Of a stretch of 64,000 bases of DNA, positions 19,013-27,953 are shown one piece after another; within the stretch, counting starts at the first letter, position 1; each line of letters starts with the position of its first letter. The notes beneath the pieces were generated by a model. The model saw nothing but the letters and a program-made list of their open reading frames with translations. It had not been told where the DNA came from and made no database searches. The stretch covers positions 62,001 to 126,000 of the forward strand of contig NZ_CP050902.1 in assembly GCF_012272695.1 (NCBI RefSeq). The letters run 5' to 3'. The DNA comes from Nocardioides sp. JQ2195. GTDB taxonomy: Bacteria; Actinomycetota; Actinomycetes; Propionibacteriales; Nocardioidaceae. The translations under genes and the position numbers were made by a program.

Positions 19013-19977
19013 TCGTGGTGCTCCTCGAGACCGACGCCGAGGGCGTCACCGACACCTCCCTCGAGACGCTCCGCTTCGCCCGTGACCTGGCCGCCGAGGG
19101 CGGCGGAGTCCCGGTGCACGGGGTGGTGGTCGGGGAGGTGCCCGAGGTCGACGAGCTGGGCAAGCACGGCGTATCCACGCTCTACGCCGCACGCGGCGAG
19201 GGCTTCGCGTCGTACGCCGCGGCGGCCTGGGCCGTCGCCCTGATCGAGGCCCGCGACCGGGCAGGTGCCGTGGTGATCACCGCCGCCGGCACCCCGCGCG
19301 GCAACGAGGTGCTGGCCCACGTCGCCGCGCGCCTCGACGTCCCCATGGCCGCGAACGTGGTGGCCTTCGCAGGGTTGTCACCCCTGGTCGTGACCCGGCA
19401 GGTGGCCGGCGGAGCGGCGCTGGAGGAGATGCAGCTGCCGGTCAGGCCGGCGGTGTTCTCCGTGGCCGGCCACGCGGTCGAGGCCCGGCCGGCCGACGTG
19501 GCCACGCAGCCGACCGTGGAGGAGTTCGAGCCGGTCCTTGACGCGGCGGACCTGGTCGCTCGGGTGGTCTCGACCGAGCCCGGCGCCCCCGACCAGTCGG
19601 GTGACCTGAAGTCGGCGCGGGTGGTGGTGGGAGCCGGTCGTGGTGCCGGCGGCCCGGACGGGTTCACCGCGGTCAGCGAGCTCGCCGACCTGCTCGGCGG
19701 ACAGCTCGGCGTCTCCCGCGTGGTCACCAGCCTGGGCTGGCGCCCGCACCACGAGCAGGTGGGCCAGACCGGCAGCCGGATCGCGCCCGACCTCTACGTC
19801 CCGTGCGGGATCAGCGGCGCCATCCAGCACTGGGCGGGGTGCGCCAGCTCGAAGACGATCCTCGCCGTGAACACCGATGCCGAGGCGCCGATGATGACCA
19901 AGGCGACCTATGCGGTGGTGGGCGACATGCACGAAGTGGTGCCCGCGATCATCGAGGAGATCCGCCGCCGCGCCTGA
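19009..19977 (+). CDS. etfA: Electron transfer flavoprotein alpha subunit
   Basis: A 322-residue EtfA. The C-terminal FAD-binding domain has the family signature GQTGSRIAPDLYVPCGISG at about 248-266 and then IQHWAGCASSKTILAVN. ATGA overlap with etfB at 19009-19012. Partner of EtfB for the dimethylglycine/sarcosine dehydrogenase; end of the betaine island. Confidence 0.93.
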   Translation: MIVVLLETDAEGVTDTSLETLRFARDLAAEGGGVPVHGVVVGEVPEVDELGKHGVSTLYAARGEGFASYAAAAWAVALIEARDRAGAVVITAAGTPRGNEVLAHVAARLDVPMAANVVAFAGLSPLVVTRQVAGGAALEEMQLPVRPAVFSVAGHAVEARPADVATQPTVEEFEPVLDAADLVARVVSTEPGAPDQSGDLKSARVVVGAGRGAGGPDGFTAVSELADLLGGQLGVSRVVTSLGWRPHHEQVGQTGSRIAPDLYVPCGISGAIQHWAGCASSKTILAVNTDAEAPMMTKATYAVVGDMHEVVPAIIEEIRRRA

Positions 19978-20107
19978 CCCGCCCCCGCAACGTCATCCGG
20001 TGTGGTCGCCCGAGCCACCGAGACGTATGACGTCGTGGCAGCGAGGTCGAGACCGGTGGCAACCCCCGACCCCTTAGGATTTCCGTGTCAGGGGGAGGGC
20101 CCACCAC

Positions 20108-21337
20108 ATGATCGTTCGACGTCGCGCGCTGGCCGCAGCAGTGGTGATGGTGTGCACCCTGACGACGGCCGCGGCCTGTGGCGACAAGGGTGCGGCCACG
20201 AAGGACGAGCCGACCGCCGACCCGAGTGGGTCCGCCTCGAGCTCCGTCTCCACTGATCCGTCGACGAGCCCGACTGCGGAGTTTCCGGTCGCCGACCCCG
20301 ATCACGCCGTCGACCCGCCCGGGCCACTCGAGGAGTCCCTCGAGATCGCCGACATCCTCGTCTACAGCACCAAGCCGCTGTCCGACGACATGGTCGAGCG
20401 AATCAAGGCTCTCGACGGGGTCGAGGCGGCCGAGCAGTTCTCGATGGCGTCGATCCCGATCCAGAACCGCGTGGTCACGCTCGCCGCGGTGGAGCCGGCA
20501 ACCTTCCGCAGGTTCACCACCTCCGGCAAGGAGGAGGAGATCTGGTCGCGGGTCGCGGGCGGCGAGATCGCCACCACCGAGAAGCTCGGCAAGCGGATCT
20601 CCGACACGAAGGCGTTCGTGCGCCTCGGTGCCGACAAGGACGCACCCACGGCCCACATCGGCGCGTACGCCGAGCAGCCGCAGGGCCTGAACCTGGTCGT
20701 CAACGACAAGTGGGGCGAGTCCCTCGACATGGTCGAGGGGAATGCGATGGTCATCGCCACCGGCATCAAGTCACCGCAGTCGGTGCGCAGGCCGATCAAG
20801 CAGATCATCGGTGACGAGGACGTCTCCATCCAGATGCTCGACGCGGTCGCGCGCTACGGACTCGACCCGAATGCCCGCCTGACCGCCGTTCCCACCGGCG
20901 ACTCGGTCGGATCGGCCGTCGGCGTCTACAACTACCGCGTCGTCGGCGGCCGGGTGATCCCCGACGCCAGCTGGGTGACGGCCAACGTGCGCACCGAGGA
21001 GGTGCCGCTGCTCGGTCGGGTGACCTGCCACAAGGTGATGCTGACCCAGCTCCGGGCCGCGCTGACCGAGGTGGTCGAGCGCGGCCTCGCCGACAAGGTC
21101 TACCAGACCGCGGGCTGCTACTACCCGCGCTTCATCGCGGGCACCCACTCGCTCTCCAACCACGCGTTCGGCATGGCGATCGACATCAACTCCGCCGAGA
21201 ACGGCCGTGGCACGGTCGGCCAGATGGACCGCACGGTCGTGTCGATCTTCAAGAAGTGGGGGTTCGGCTGGGGTGGCGACTGGAACTACACCGACCCGAT
21301 GCACTTCGAGCTGAACCAGGTGCTCGAGGTTCGATGA
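20108..21337 (+). CDS. M15-family D-alanyl-D-alanine carboxypeptidase-like lipoprotein
   Basis: A 409-residue exported lipoprotein (basic start MIVRRR, hydrophobic stretch, lipobox TAAAC with C24), then a Ser/Thr/Pro linker to about 60. The C-terminal 90 residues carry VanY/M15 zinc-peptidase motifs: HSLSNHAFGMAIDIN and DPMHFELN. The middle (about 70-300) is an unassigned domain. Expected to trim peptidoglycan stem peptides at the cell surface. Its stop overlaps the ATG of the next gene, so the two are made together. Confidence 0.8.
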   Translation: MIVRRRALAAAVVMVCTLTTAAACGDKGAATKDEPTADPSGSASSSVSTDPSTSPTAEFPVADPDHAVDPPGPLEESLEIADILVYSTKPLSDDMVERIKALDGVEAAEQFSMASIPIQNRVVTLAAVEPATFRRFTTSGKEEEIWSRVAGGEIATTEKLGKRISDTKAFVRLGADKDAPTAHIGAYAEQPQGLNLVVNDKWGESLDMVEGNAMVIATGIKSPQSVRRPIKQIIGDEDVSIQMLDAVARYGLDPNARLTAVPTGDSVGSAVGVYNYRVVGGRVIPDASWVTANVRTEEVPLLGRVTCHKVMLTQLRAALTEVVERGLADKVYQTAGCYYPRFIAGTHSLSNHAFGMAIDINSAENGRGTVGQMDRTVVSIFKKWGFGWGGDWNYTDPMHFELNQVLEVR

Positions 21338-23391
21338 AGTACGCCGGACGGTTGCGGTCCTGCCGGGGACTGCTGGCCCTGCTCCTCGTCGCCTCGGTGG
21401 TCAGTGCCTGCGACGATGACGCAGCGAAGGAGCAGGAGATGGAGTCATGGTCGCCGACACCTTCGGTGGTGCAGGGCCTGGACGTGGTGGCCGAGTCCGA
21501 CGCCGACGGCTTCCGGTTGCACACCGCGTCGGGGGACAAGTCCTTCCTGCCGGGGATCAACCTCGGCAGCACCGTGCCCCTGCGCCAGCCCGGGGAGATC
21601 GACGCGCTCACGGCCGAGGACTACCGGCGCTGGTTCGCGGGGATGGCCGACATGGGGATCCGTGTGGTCCGCAACTACACGTTGCACCCGCCGGCCTTCT
21701 ATGACGAGCTGGCTGCGTGGAACCGGGCCCACCCCGACGCACCGCTCCTGCTCGTGCAGGGCGTCTACCTGCCGGACGAGTCCTACGTCGAGCCCGGCCG
21801 GACCCTCCACACCCCCGAGGTCGACGAGGCGTTCACCGAGGAGCTGCAGGCGGTCTCCGACGCGGTGCACGGCGACCTGACCCGGCTCCGTCGTCGCGGA
21901 CACGCGTCCGGGACCTGGACCACGGACGTCTCCCGGTGGATCGTGAGCTGGATCGTCGGCGTGGAGTGGGACCCCGCGGCCGTGCGGCGCACGGACCGCA
22001 TCGACGCGCACGCGGCGTACTCGCCCGGGGACTACTTCGCCGCAACCGACGACGCCAGCGCCACCGAGCGCTGGATCGCCCGGCACATGGACGGCCTGGC
22101 CGCGGCCGAGGCGAAGCGTGGTGTCTCCGTCCCGATCGCGTTCGCGAACTGGCCCACCACCGACCCCCTCGAGCATCCCGAGGAACCACTCCCCGAGGAG
22201 GACATGGCCGCGGTCGACGCCAACCACGTGCTGCCCACGAGGGCCTGGCCGGGCGGCACGTTCGCCAGCTTCCACGCCTACCCCTACTACCCCGACTTCC
22301 TGCGCCACGAGCCCGGGCTGCAGGAGACGACCTGGCGCGGACGACCCGACCCGTACGCCGGCTACCTGGTCCGGCTCAAGGACCACTTCGCCGCCACCAT
22401 GCCGCTCCTGATCACCGAGTTCGGCGTCCCGGCCTCGCTGGGCAACGCCCACCTCGGCCCGCTCGGGCGCGACCAGGGCGGGCACTCGGAACAGGAGGCG
22501 ATGCAGATCGACGCCGACCTGATGCGCCTGATCCACGACCAAGGGCTCTCGGGCGCGTTCGTCTTCTCCTGGACCGACGAGTGGTTCAAGCGCACCTGGA
22601 ACACGATGGAGAGCCAAGATCCCGAGCGTCGCCAGCTGTGGCACGACGCGTTGACCAACGAGCAGTGGTTCGGCGTGGTCGCCACCGACTCGGACCCGAT
22701 CCCGGACAGCATGCGCGAGGCGCTGCCGAAGACCGGGGCGATCGAGTACCTGCTGGCCGAGGCCGACGCGGCCCACCTCAACCTCGACCTCGTCGGACGC
22801 GACGGTCCGCCCGGTCACGTCGAGATCCTCGTCGACACCCTCCCCGGTGGGCCTGCCGACCACAAGATCGTGGTCGACACCGCGCAGGGAACCGCCAGGG
22901 CCTACGTGCGCAGCGAGCTGGAACCGATCCGGCTCTACACCCCGCAGGGGATCGACAACCCCGACGATGGGGAGGAATGGCACCTCTTCCGCCAGATCGT
23001 GAACCGGGCCTTCGAGGTCGACGGCCGGGAACAACCGGCCGAGCTGGTCGACGTCGGCGAGCTCGTCGAGGGCTCGTGGGACCCCGAGGCCGACGACTAC
23101 GACTCCAGGGCCACCTGGCAGGTCGAGCGCGACGCGGTGCGGCTGCGGATCCCCTGGGCCATGCTCGGCCTGGCCGATCCCTCGGCCCACACCGCGCTGG
23201 GTGCGGGCAAGCCGGCGGAGCTGGTCACGATCGACAGCCTGCCGATGACGATCTCGGCAGACGGCTCGACGGTCGACTTCGACTACACCTGGCCCAGCTG
23301 GAACCACGTGACCTACAGCGAGCGCCGTCTGGCCGGCTCCGACGTGCTGGCCGACGCCTTCCGGGAGCTGGGCCGGGCGCCCCGGCCCTAG
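21334..23391 (+). CDS. Lipoprotein with a glycoside-hydrolase-like TIM-barrel region, substrate unknown
   Basis: A 685-residue lipoprotein: signal MKYAGRLRSCRGLLALLLVA and lipobox VVSAC (C26). Residues about 50-450 resemble clan GH-A glycosidases (GINLGSTVPL, GIRVVRNYTLHPPAFYDEL, LLLVQGVYLP, TFASFHAYPYYPDF, LLITEFGVPASLG with a candidate nucleophile Glu, GAFVFSWTDEWFKRTW). The remaining 200 residues look like a beta-sandwich. The ATG at 21334 overlaps the M15 gene stop (ATGA). I do not recognise the exact family; the pairing with a peptidoglycan peptidase suggests a cell-wall or surface-polysaccharide role. Confidence 0.7.
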   Translation: MKYAGRLRSCRGLLALLLVASVVSACDDDAAKEQEMESWSPTPSVVQGLDVVAESDADGFRLHTASGDKSFLPGINLGSTVPLRQPGEIDALTAEDYRRWFAGMADMGIRVVRNYTLHPPAFYDELAAWNRAHPDAPLLLVQGVYLPDESYVEPGRTLHTPEVDEAFTEELQAVSDAVHGDLTRLRRRGHASGTWTTDVSRWIVSWIVGVEWDPAAVRRTDRIDAHAAYSPGDYFAATDDASATERWIARHMDGLAAAEAKRGVSVPIAFANWPTTDPLEHPEEPLPEEDMAAVDANHVLPTRAWPGGTFASFHAYPYYPDFLRHEPGLQETTWRGRPDPYAGYLVRLKDHFAATMPLLITEFGVPASLGNAHLGPLGRDQGGHSEQEAMQIDADLMRLIHDQGLSGAFVFSWTDEWFKRTWNTMESQDPERRQLWHDALTNEQWFGVVATDSDPIPDSMREALPKTGAIEYLLAEADAAHLNLDLVGRDGPPGHVEILVDTLPGGPADHKIVVDTAQGTARAYVRSELEPIRLYTPQGIDNPDDGEEWHLFRQIVNRAFEVDGREQPAELVDVGELVEGSWDPEADDYDSRATWQVERDAVRLRIPWAMLGLADPSAHTALGAGKPAELVTIDSLPMTISADGSTVDFDYTWPSWNHVTYSERRLAGSDVLADAFRELGRAPRP

Positions 23392-23394
23392 GGT
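23389..23394 (+). promoter_or_regulatory. -10 box overlapping the upstream stop codon
   Basis: TAGGGT begins with the TAG stop of the preceding lipoprotein gene and ends 6 nt before the GTG at 23401, the leaderless arrangement seen across this window. Confidence 0.45.
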
Positions 23395-23400
23395 GGGACG

Positions 23401-23799
23401 GTGGGTTCCTCGTTGCGCACTGCCTCCCGCCTCGTCCTCGGTGCCGCCATGGTGGGCGCGGGGGTCCTCCACCTGACCACCCAGCGGGAGGAGTTCCGGG
23501 CCCAGGTACCCGCATGGTTCCCGCTCGACGAGGACCTCACCGTGCTCGGCTCGGGCGTCGTGGAGATCGGCCTGGGTGCCGCGTTCGTGGCGCTGCCCCG
23601 CCACCGGCGCCTCGTCGGTGCCGTGCTGGCGGCGTTCTTCGTGGCGATCTTCCCGGGCAACATCGCCCAGTACGTCGAGGGCACCGACGCCTTCGGCCTC
23701 GACACCGACCGGGCGCGGCTGATCAGGTTGTTCTTCCAACCGGTGCTGGTGGTGTGGGCGTTGTTCGGTGGCGGCTGGTTGCGCGGGCCCCGGCGCTGA
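23401..23799 (+). CDS. DoxX-like small membrane protein
   Basis: 132 residues with about four hydrophobic segments (RLVLGAAMVGAGVLHLTT; VVEIGLGAAFVAL; VGAVLAAFFVAIFPGNIA; FFQPVLVVWALFGGGWL). The pattern fits DoxX family proteins, whose function in actinobacteria is poorly known. GTG start at 23401, 9 bp after the previous gene, with a -10-like TAGGGT 6 nt before it. Confidence 0.7.
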   Translation: MGSSLRTASRLVLGAAMVGAGVLHLTTQREEFRAQVPAWFPLDEDLTVLGSGVVEIGLGAAFVALPRHRRLVGAVLAAFFVAIFPGNIAQYVEGTDAFGLDTDRARLIRLFFQPVLVVWALFGGGWLRGPRR

Positions 23800-23869
23800 C
23801 GCTGACGCCGGCCCTGACGCTGCGCCCTTGGGATGCCTCGTCGCGGACGGCTCGGTTAGGGTCGACGAC

Positions 23870-25828
23870 GTGAGCATTCTCGATGACGCCCGACCGGGCA
23901 TGAACTCCGACATCCGTCCCCAGGACGACCTCTTCGGCCACGTCAACGGACGCTGGCTCGAGGAGACCGAGATCCCGAGCGACCGATCCAGCTGGGGACC
24001 CTTCGTCCAGCTGGCCGACGCCGCTGAGGAGCAGGTCCGCGAGATCATCCAGGACTTCGCGTCCACGGACCCGGGGCAGCTCTCGGAGAGCGGCGCCAAG
24101 ATCGCTGCGCTCTACGCCTCGTTCATGGACACCGACACGATCAACGAGCGGGGCCTGTCGACGATCACCCCGCTGATCAACGCGGTCGCCGGGCTGCGCG
24201 ACGTCCGTGACCTGGCCGCCTTCATCGGTGAGTTCGAGCGGGTCGGCGGCGCCGGTCTGTTCGGTTCGTTCGTCGACACCGACGACAAGAACTCCGACCG
24301 CTACCTCTTCAACATCGGCCAGGGCGGTCTCGGCCTGCCCGACGAGTCCTACTACCGCGAGGACAAGTTCGCCGAGGTCCGCGAGAAGTACGTCGCCTAC
24401 CTCGAGCGCCTCTTCACCCTCGCCGCCCACGAGGACCCCGCCGGCGCCGCCCGCGTCGTCCTCGACGTCGACACCCGGATCGCCAAGGGTCACTGGGAGC
24501 GTGCTGAGACCCGGGACGTGCAGAAGACCTACAACCTCACGACGTACGACGAGCTGGTCGCGCTGGCGCCGAGCTTCGACTGGAAGGCCTACGCCACCAA
24601 CCTCGGCGGCAACGAGCAGACCCTGGCCGAGACCTGTGTGCGCCAGCCCTCGTTCCTGCAGAACCTGTCGACGGTCCTCGACGAGGTGCCGATCGAGCAG
24701 TGGCAGGCCTGGTTCCTGAGCCGCGTGCTGCGCTCGAGCGCCCCCTACCTGACCGACGACTTCGTCGAGACCAACTTCGACTTCTACGGCCGCACCCTCA
24801 ACGGCACCCCCGAGCTGCGTGAGCGCTGGAAGCGCGCGGTCGCGTTCGTCGAGGGCTCGATCGGCGAAGCGGTCGGCGAGGAATACGTCGCCCGCCACTT
24901 CCCGCCGCGCTCCAAGGAGCTCATGGACGAGCTGGTGGACAACCTGCTCAAGGCCTACCGGGTCTCCATCGAGGCGCTCGACTGGATGACCGAGCAGACC
25001 AAGCAGAAGGCCTACGAGAAGCTCGACACCTTCCGGCCCAAGATCGGCTACCCCGAGAAGTTCCGCGACTACTCCGGGCTCCAGGTCAGCGCCGACGACC
25101 TGGTCGGCAACGTGGCAGCGGCCGCGTCCTTCGAGACCGACCGCCAGCTGGCCAAGATCGGTTCCCCCGTCGACCGCGACGAGTGGTTCATGCTGCCGCA
25201 GACCGTCAACGCCTACTACAACCCCGGCACGAACGAGATCTGCTTCCCGGCCGGCATCCTGCAGCGGCCGTTCTTCAGCCCCGACGCCGACCCGGCCGAG
25301 AACTACGGCGGCATCGGCTCCGTCATCGGCCACGAGATCGGCCACGGCTTCGACGACCAGGGCGCGCAGTACGACGGCGCCGGCAACCTCAACGACTGGT
25401 GGACACCCGAGGACAAGGCTGCCTTCGAGGTCAAGAGCAAGACCCTGATCGAGCAGTACGACGGCTTCGAGCCGCGCAACCTGCCGGGGGAGAAGGTGAA
25501 CGGTGCGCTCACCGTCGGTGAGAACATCGGCGACCTCGGTGGCCTCACCATCGGTCACAAGGCCTACCAGATCTCCTTGGGTGCGCCGGTCGAAGGAGCC
25601 CCCGCAGACGTGACGGGGTCGCAGCGACTCTTCATGAACTGGGCGTACTGCTGGCGCACCAAGCGGCGCAAGGAGCAGGAGCAGCAGTACCTCACCATCG
25701 ACCCGCACAGCCCGCCGGAGTTCCGCGCGAACATCGTGCGCAACCTCGACGAGTTCCACACCGCCTTCGCCACCAGCCCGGGCGACGGCCTGTGGCTCGA
25801 CCCGGAGCAGCGGGTCCGGATCTGGTGA
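23870..25828 (+). CDS. pepO: M13-family zinc metallopeptidase (neprilysin/PepO type)
   Basis: 652 residues, the usual length of bacterial M13 enzymes. Zinc site HEIGH (H488, E489, H492) within GHEIGHGFDDQGAQYDG, third ligand E551 in GENIGDLGG, and substrate-binding NAYYNPGTNEICFPAG upstream. The N-terminus PQDDLFGHVNGRWLE is typical. No signal peptide is visible, so it is probably cytoplasmic. An ATG further upstream gives a Gly/Ala-rich extension inside the doxX gene; the GTG at 23870 with TAGGGT 7 nt before it (leaderless) is preferred. Confidence 0.92.
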   Translation: MSILDDARPGMNSDIRPQDDLFGHVNGRWLEETEIPSDRSSWGPFVQLADAAEEQVREIIQDFASTDPGQLSESGAKIAALYASFMDTDTINERGLSTITPLINAVAGLRDVRDLAAFIGEFERVGGAGLFGSFVDTDDKNSDRYLFNIGQGGLGLPDESYYREDKFAEVREKYVAYLERLFTLAAHEDPAGAARVVLDVDTRIAKGHWERAETRDVQKTYNLTTYDELVALAPSFDWKAYATNLGGNEQTLAETCVRQPSFLQNLSTVLDEVPIEQWQAWFLSRVLRSSAPYLTDDFVETNFDFYGRTLNGTPELRERWKRAVAFVEGSIGEAVGEEYVARHFPPRSKELMDELVDNLLKAYRVSIEALDWMTEQTKQKAYEKLDTFRPKIGYPEKFRDYSGLQVSADDLVGNVAAAASFETDRQLAKIGSPVDRDEWFMLPQTVNAYYNPGTNEICFPAGILQRPFFSPDADPAENYGGIGSVIGHEIGHGFDDQGAQYDGAGNLNDWWTPEDKAAFEVKSKTLIEQYDGFEPRNLPGEKVNGALTVGENIGDLGGLTIGHKAYQISLGAPVEGAPADVTGSQRLFMNWAYCWRTKRRKEQEQQYLTIDPHSPPEFRANIVRNLDEFHTAFATSPGDGLWLDPEQRVRIW

Positions 25829-25871
25829 CCTCCTGGTCGTCCGACGGCAGGCGCGGCGAGGACCGAGCGTG

Positions 25872-25877
25872 TAGAAC
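25872..25877 (+). promoter_or_regulatory. -10 box of a leaderless promoter before comB-like gene
   Basis: TAGAAC (in TGTAGAAC, extended -10) ends 6 nt before the GTG at 25884; no ribosome binding site is present. Confidence 0.45.
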
Positions 25878-25883
25878 GGTGCC

Positions 25884-26678
25884 GTGACAGTGGAGAGTGA
25901 CGAGTTCGACCCGGCCCACCGGCAGGCGTCCTACGACGTCAGGTTCGAGTGGGGGCCGGTCGGTGCCGCAGCACTCAGCGGGTGCTCGTACGCCGTGGTG
26001 GTCGACGTGCTCTCGTTCACCACCTCGGTCACGGTGGCCGTCGAGCGTGGCATCGAGGTCTTCCCCTTCCGGTGGCGCAACGCCCGTGCCAAGGAGCTGG
26101 CGATGAGGGTGGGGGCCACCCTGGCCGTGGGGCGCTTCGAGGCACTCGCCTTCGAGGGCAGGCACGTCTCCCTGTCGCCCGCCTCGCTGCAACGGGCCGG
26201 CGACCTCACCAAGCTGGTGCTGCCCAGCCCCAACGGCTCCACGATCTGCGACGCGATCGCCGACGACGGCGCGGAGGTGGTCGCGGCGAGCCTGCGCAAC
26301 CGGCACGCCGTCGCGGCCCACCTCGCCCGCGAGGCATGGTCGCGGGGACGGACGTCGACCGTGGCGGTGGTCGCCGCGGGGGAGCGCTGGCCCGACGACA
26401 CGTTGCGCCCCTGCGCCGAGGACCTGTGGGGCGCGGGCGCCGTGCTGGCCGCCCTCGTCGACCTCGGGGTCGACGGGCTCTCGCCGGAGGCGCGGATGGC
26501 CGAGCGGGCGTTCCGCGCGGTCGCCGCCGACCTCCCCGACGAGCTGCGCTCCTGCGCCAGCGGCCGGGAGCTGGTCAACAAGGGCTTCGCCGACGACGTG
26601 GACGTCGCCGCCGGGCTCGACGACACCGATGTCGTGCCGCTCCTGCGCGACGGGTCCTTCACGGCTGCCCCGTCCTGA
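25884..26678 (+). CDS. comB: ComB-family protein (2-phosphosulfolactate phosphatase-like)
   Basis: 264 residues of the ComB fold. Recognisable features are VVVDVLSFTTSVTVA near 30-45 (the D and S of the phosphatase site), SPNGSTICDAIA near 118, and WPDDTLRPCAEDLWGAGAV near 170. In methanogens ComB makes sulfolactate for coenzyme M; many actinobacteria carry a lone homologue whose substrate is not known. No other coenzyme M genes are in the window. GTG start, leaderless promoter. Confidence 0.8.
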   Translation: MTVESDEFDPAHRQASYDVRFEWGPVGAAALSGCSYAVVVDVLSFTTSVTVAVERGIEVFPFRWRNARAKELAMRVGATLAVGRFEALAFEGRHVSLSPASLQRAGDLTKLVLPSPNGSTICDAIADDGAEVVAASLRNRHAVAAHLAREAWSRGRTSTVAVVAAGERWPDDTLRPCAEDLWGAGAVLAALVDLGVDGLSPEARMAERAFRAVAADLPDELRSCASGRELVNKGFADDVDVAAGLDDTDVVPLLRDGSFTAAPS

Positions 26679-26766
26679 GGCACGCCAGTCGAGTGGACGG
26701 TCGATCGGACGGTCGAGGGGATGGTTCGCGCGCGCTAGCATTCGGGGCATCACCGAGGGAGGCACC

Positions 26767-27240
26767 ATGGAAGAGCAGGCGGACGCCACCGGCACCAGCG
26801 CGATCAAGGGCGGGATCCTGGTCGGCTACGACTCCTCGCCGGGCGCGAAGGTCGCCGTCGACTGGGCGCTGAAGGTCGCCGAGCTGACCGGCTGGACGGT
26901 GCACGTGCTCCGCTCCTGGGGCCTGACCACCGCGCCGCGACCGGCGTCGATGACCGGCGGCTACGTGCCGCCGGTGAAGGAGTTCGGCGACGCCGTCCTC
27001 GAGCAGCTGCGCAGCGAGCGCGAGACGTGGACGGTGCCTGACGGCGTACGCGTCGAGCTGCACACCGCCCAGGGCCAGTCCTCGGCCAAGCTCCTCGAGC
27101 ACGCCGCCGACGTCGACCTGCTCGTCGTCGGGGCGCGCGGCGCGGGTGGCTTCCGGGGCCTGGTGTTCGGGTCCACCGCCGACCAGGTCGTGCGCAACTC
27201 GCCGGTCCCGGTCACCGTCGTCCCGGCACCCAAGGACTGA
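26767..27240 (+). CDS. Universal stress protein, UspA family
   Basis: 157 residues with one Usp domain: ILVGYDSSPGAKVAVDWAL at the start and the ATP-binding GARGAGGFRGLVFGSTADQV (G-2x-G-9x-G-S/T) near the end, so it is of the nucleotide-binding class. The ATG at 26767 has GAGGGAGG 5 nt upstream, which decides against earlier in-frame codons. Monocistronic by appearance. Confidence 0.9.
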   Translation: MEEQADATGTSAIKGGILVGYDSSPGAKVAVDWALKVAELTGWTVHVLRSWGLTTAPRPASMTGGYVPPVKEFGDAVLEQLRSERETWTVPDGVRVELHTAQGQSSAKLLEHAADVDLLVVGARGAGGFRGLVFGSTADQVVRNSPVPVTVVPAPKD

Positions 27241-27282
27241 CCACCGCGCGCAGGGTTCGACCCGACCGTGTAGGAATGGGTC

Positions 27283-27777
27283 ATGGCTACCACTGCATTC
27301 AAGGGATCCCCCGTCAACACGGTCGGCGAGCTGCCGGCCGTCGGCGCCTCCGCGCCGGCCTACGACCTCGTCGGTGAGGGCCTCGCGGCCCTGGCCTCCG
27401 GCGACGTCTCCGGACGCACCGTCCTCAACATCTTCCCGTCGATCGACACCGGCGTCTGCGCGGCCAGCGTGCGCAAGTTCAACGAGCTCGCCGCCGGCCT
27501 CGAGAACACCACGGTCGTCAACGTGTCCAAGGACCTGCCGTTCGCGCAGGCCCGGTTCTGCGGCGCCGAGGGCATCGAGGGTGTCAAGGTCGGCTCCGCG
27601 TTCCGCTCCTCCTTCGGGGAGGACTTCGGCGTGACCATGGCTGACGGCCCGATGGCCGGACTGCTGGCGCGCTCGGTCGTCGTGCTCGACGCCGACGGCA
27701 CGGTGGTCCACTCCGAGCTGGTCCCCGAGATCACCCAGGAGCCCGACTACGACGCCGCGGTCAGCGCCCTGGCCTGA
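27283..27777 (+). CDS. tpx: Thiol peroxidase, atypical 2-Cys peroxiredoxin
   Basis: 164 residues, the usual Tpx length. Peroxidatic C59 in SIDTGVCAASVRKFN and resolving C93 in QARFCGAEG, 34 residues apart as in Tpx. Reduces peroxides with electrons from thioredoxin. ATG preceded by TAGGAA at 27271 with a 6-nt gap (leaderless). A strong hairpin follows at 27842. Confidence 0.95.
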   Translation: MATTAFKGSPVNTVGELPAVGASAPAYDLVGEGLAALASGDVSGRTVLNIFPSIDTGVCAASVRKFNELAAGLENTTVVNVSKDLPFAQARFCGAEGIEGVKVGSAFRSSFGEDFGVTMADGPMAGLLARSVVVLDADGTVVHSELVPEITQEPDYDAAVSALA

Positions 27778-27841
27778 CCCCGGCCCGCCCCAGACACCCC
27801 ACCAGCCTCCACGTCTCCCCGGGTACCCGGTGAGATGGACA

Positions 27842-27869
27842 CTGCCCGGCCGGAATACCGGCCGGGCAG
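27842..27869. terminator. Hairpin downstream of tpx
   Basis: Twelve-bp perfect stem (27842-27853 with 27858-27869; CTGCCCGGCCGG) and 4-nt loop AATA. Good intrinsic-terminator geometry, with only ATTT (27874-27878) downstream. Confidence 0.7.
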
Positions 27870-27940
27870 CACCCATTTCGGCCGGGAAGTGCCGTGCGCG
27901 CCCGGCGCCACGCGGCCAGCGGACTGTCGTGGCCCGCTGG

Positions 27941-27946
27941 TAGACA
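27941..27946 (+). promoter_or_regulatory. -10 box of a leaderless promoter for recQ
   Basis: TAGACA lies 7 nt before the ATG at 27954; this supports that ATG over the earlier in-frame one at 27894. Confidence 0.5.
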
Positions 27947-27953
27947 TGCGGGC

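Noticed and set aside
21445..24099. 884-codon antisense frame over the glycosidase-like lipoprotein
   Set aside because: Crosses three plus-strand genes and has shadow-type composition.
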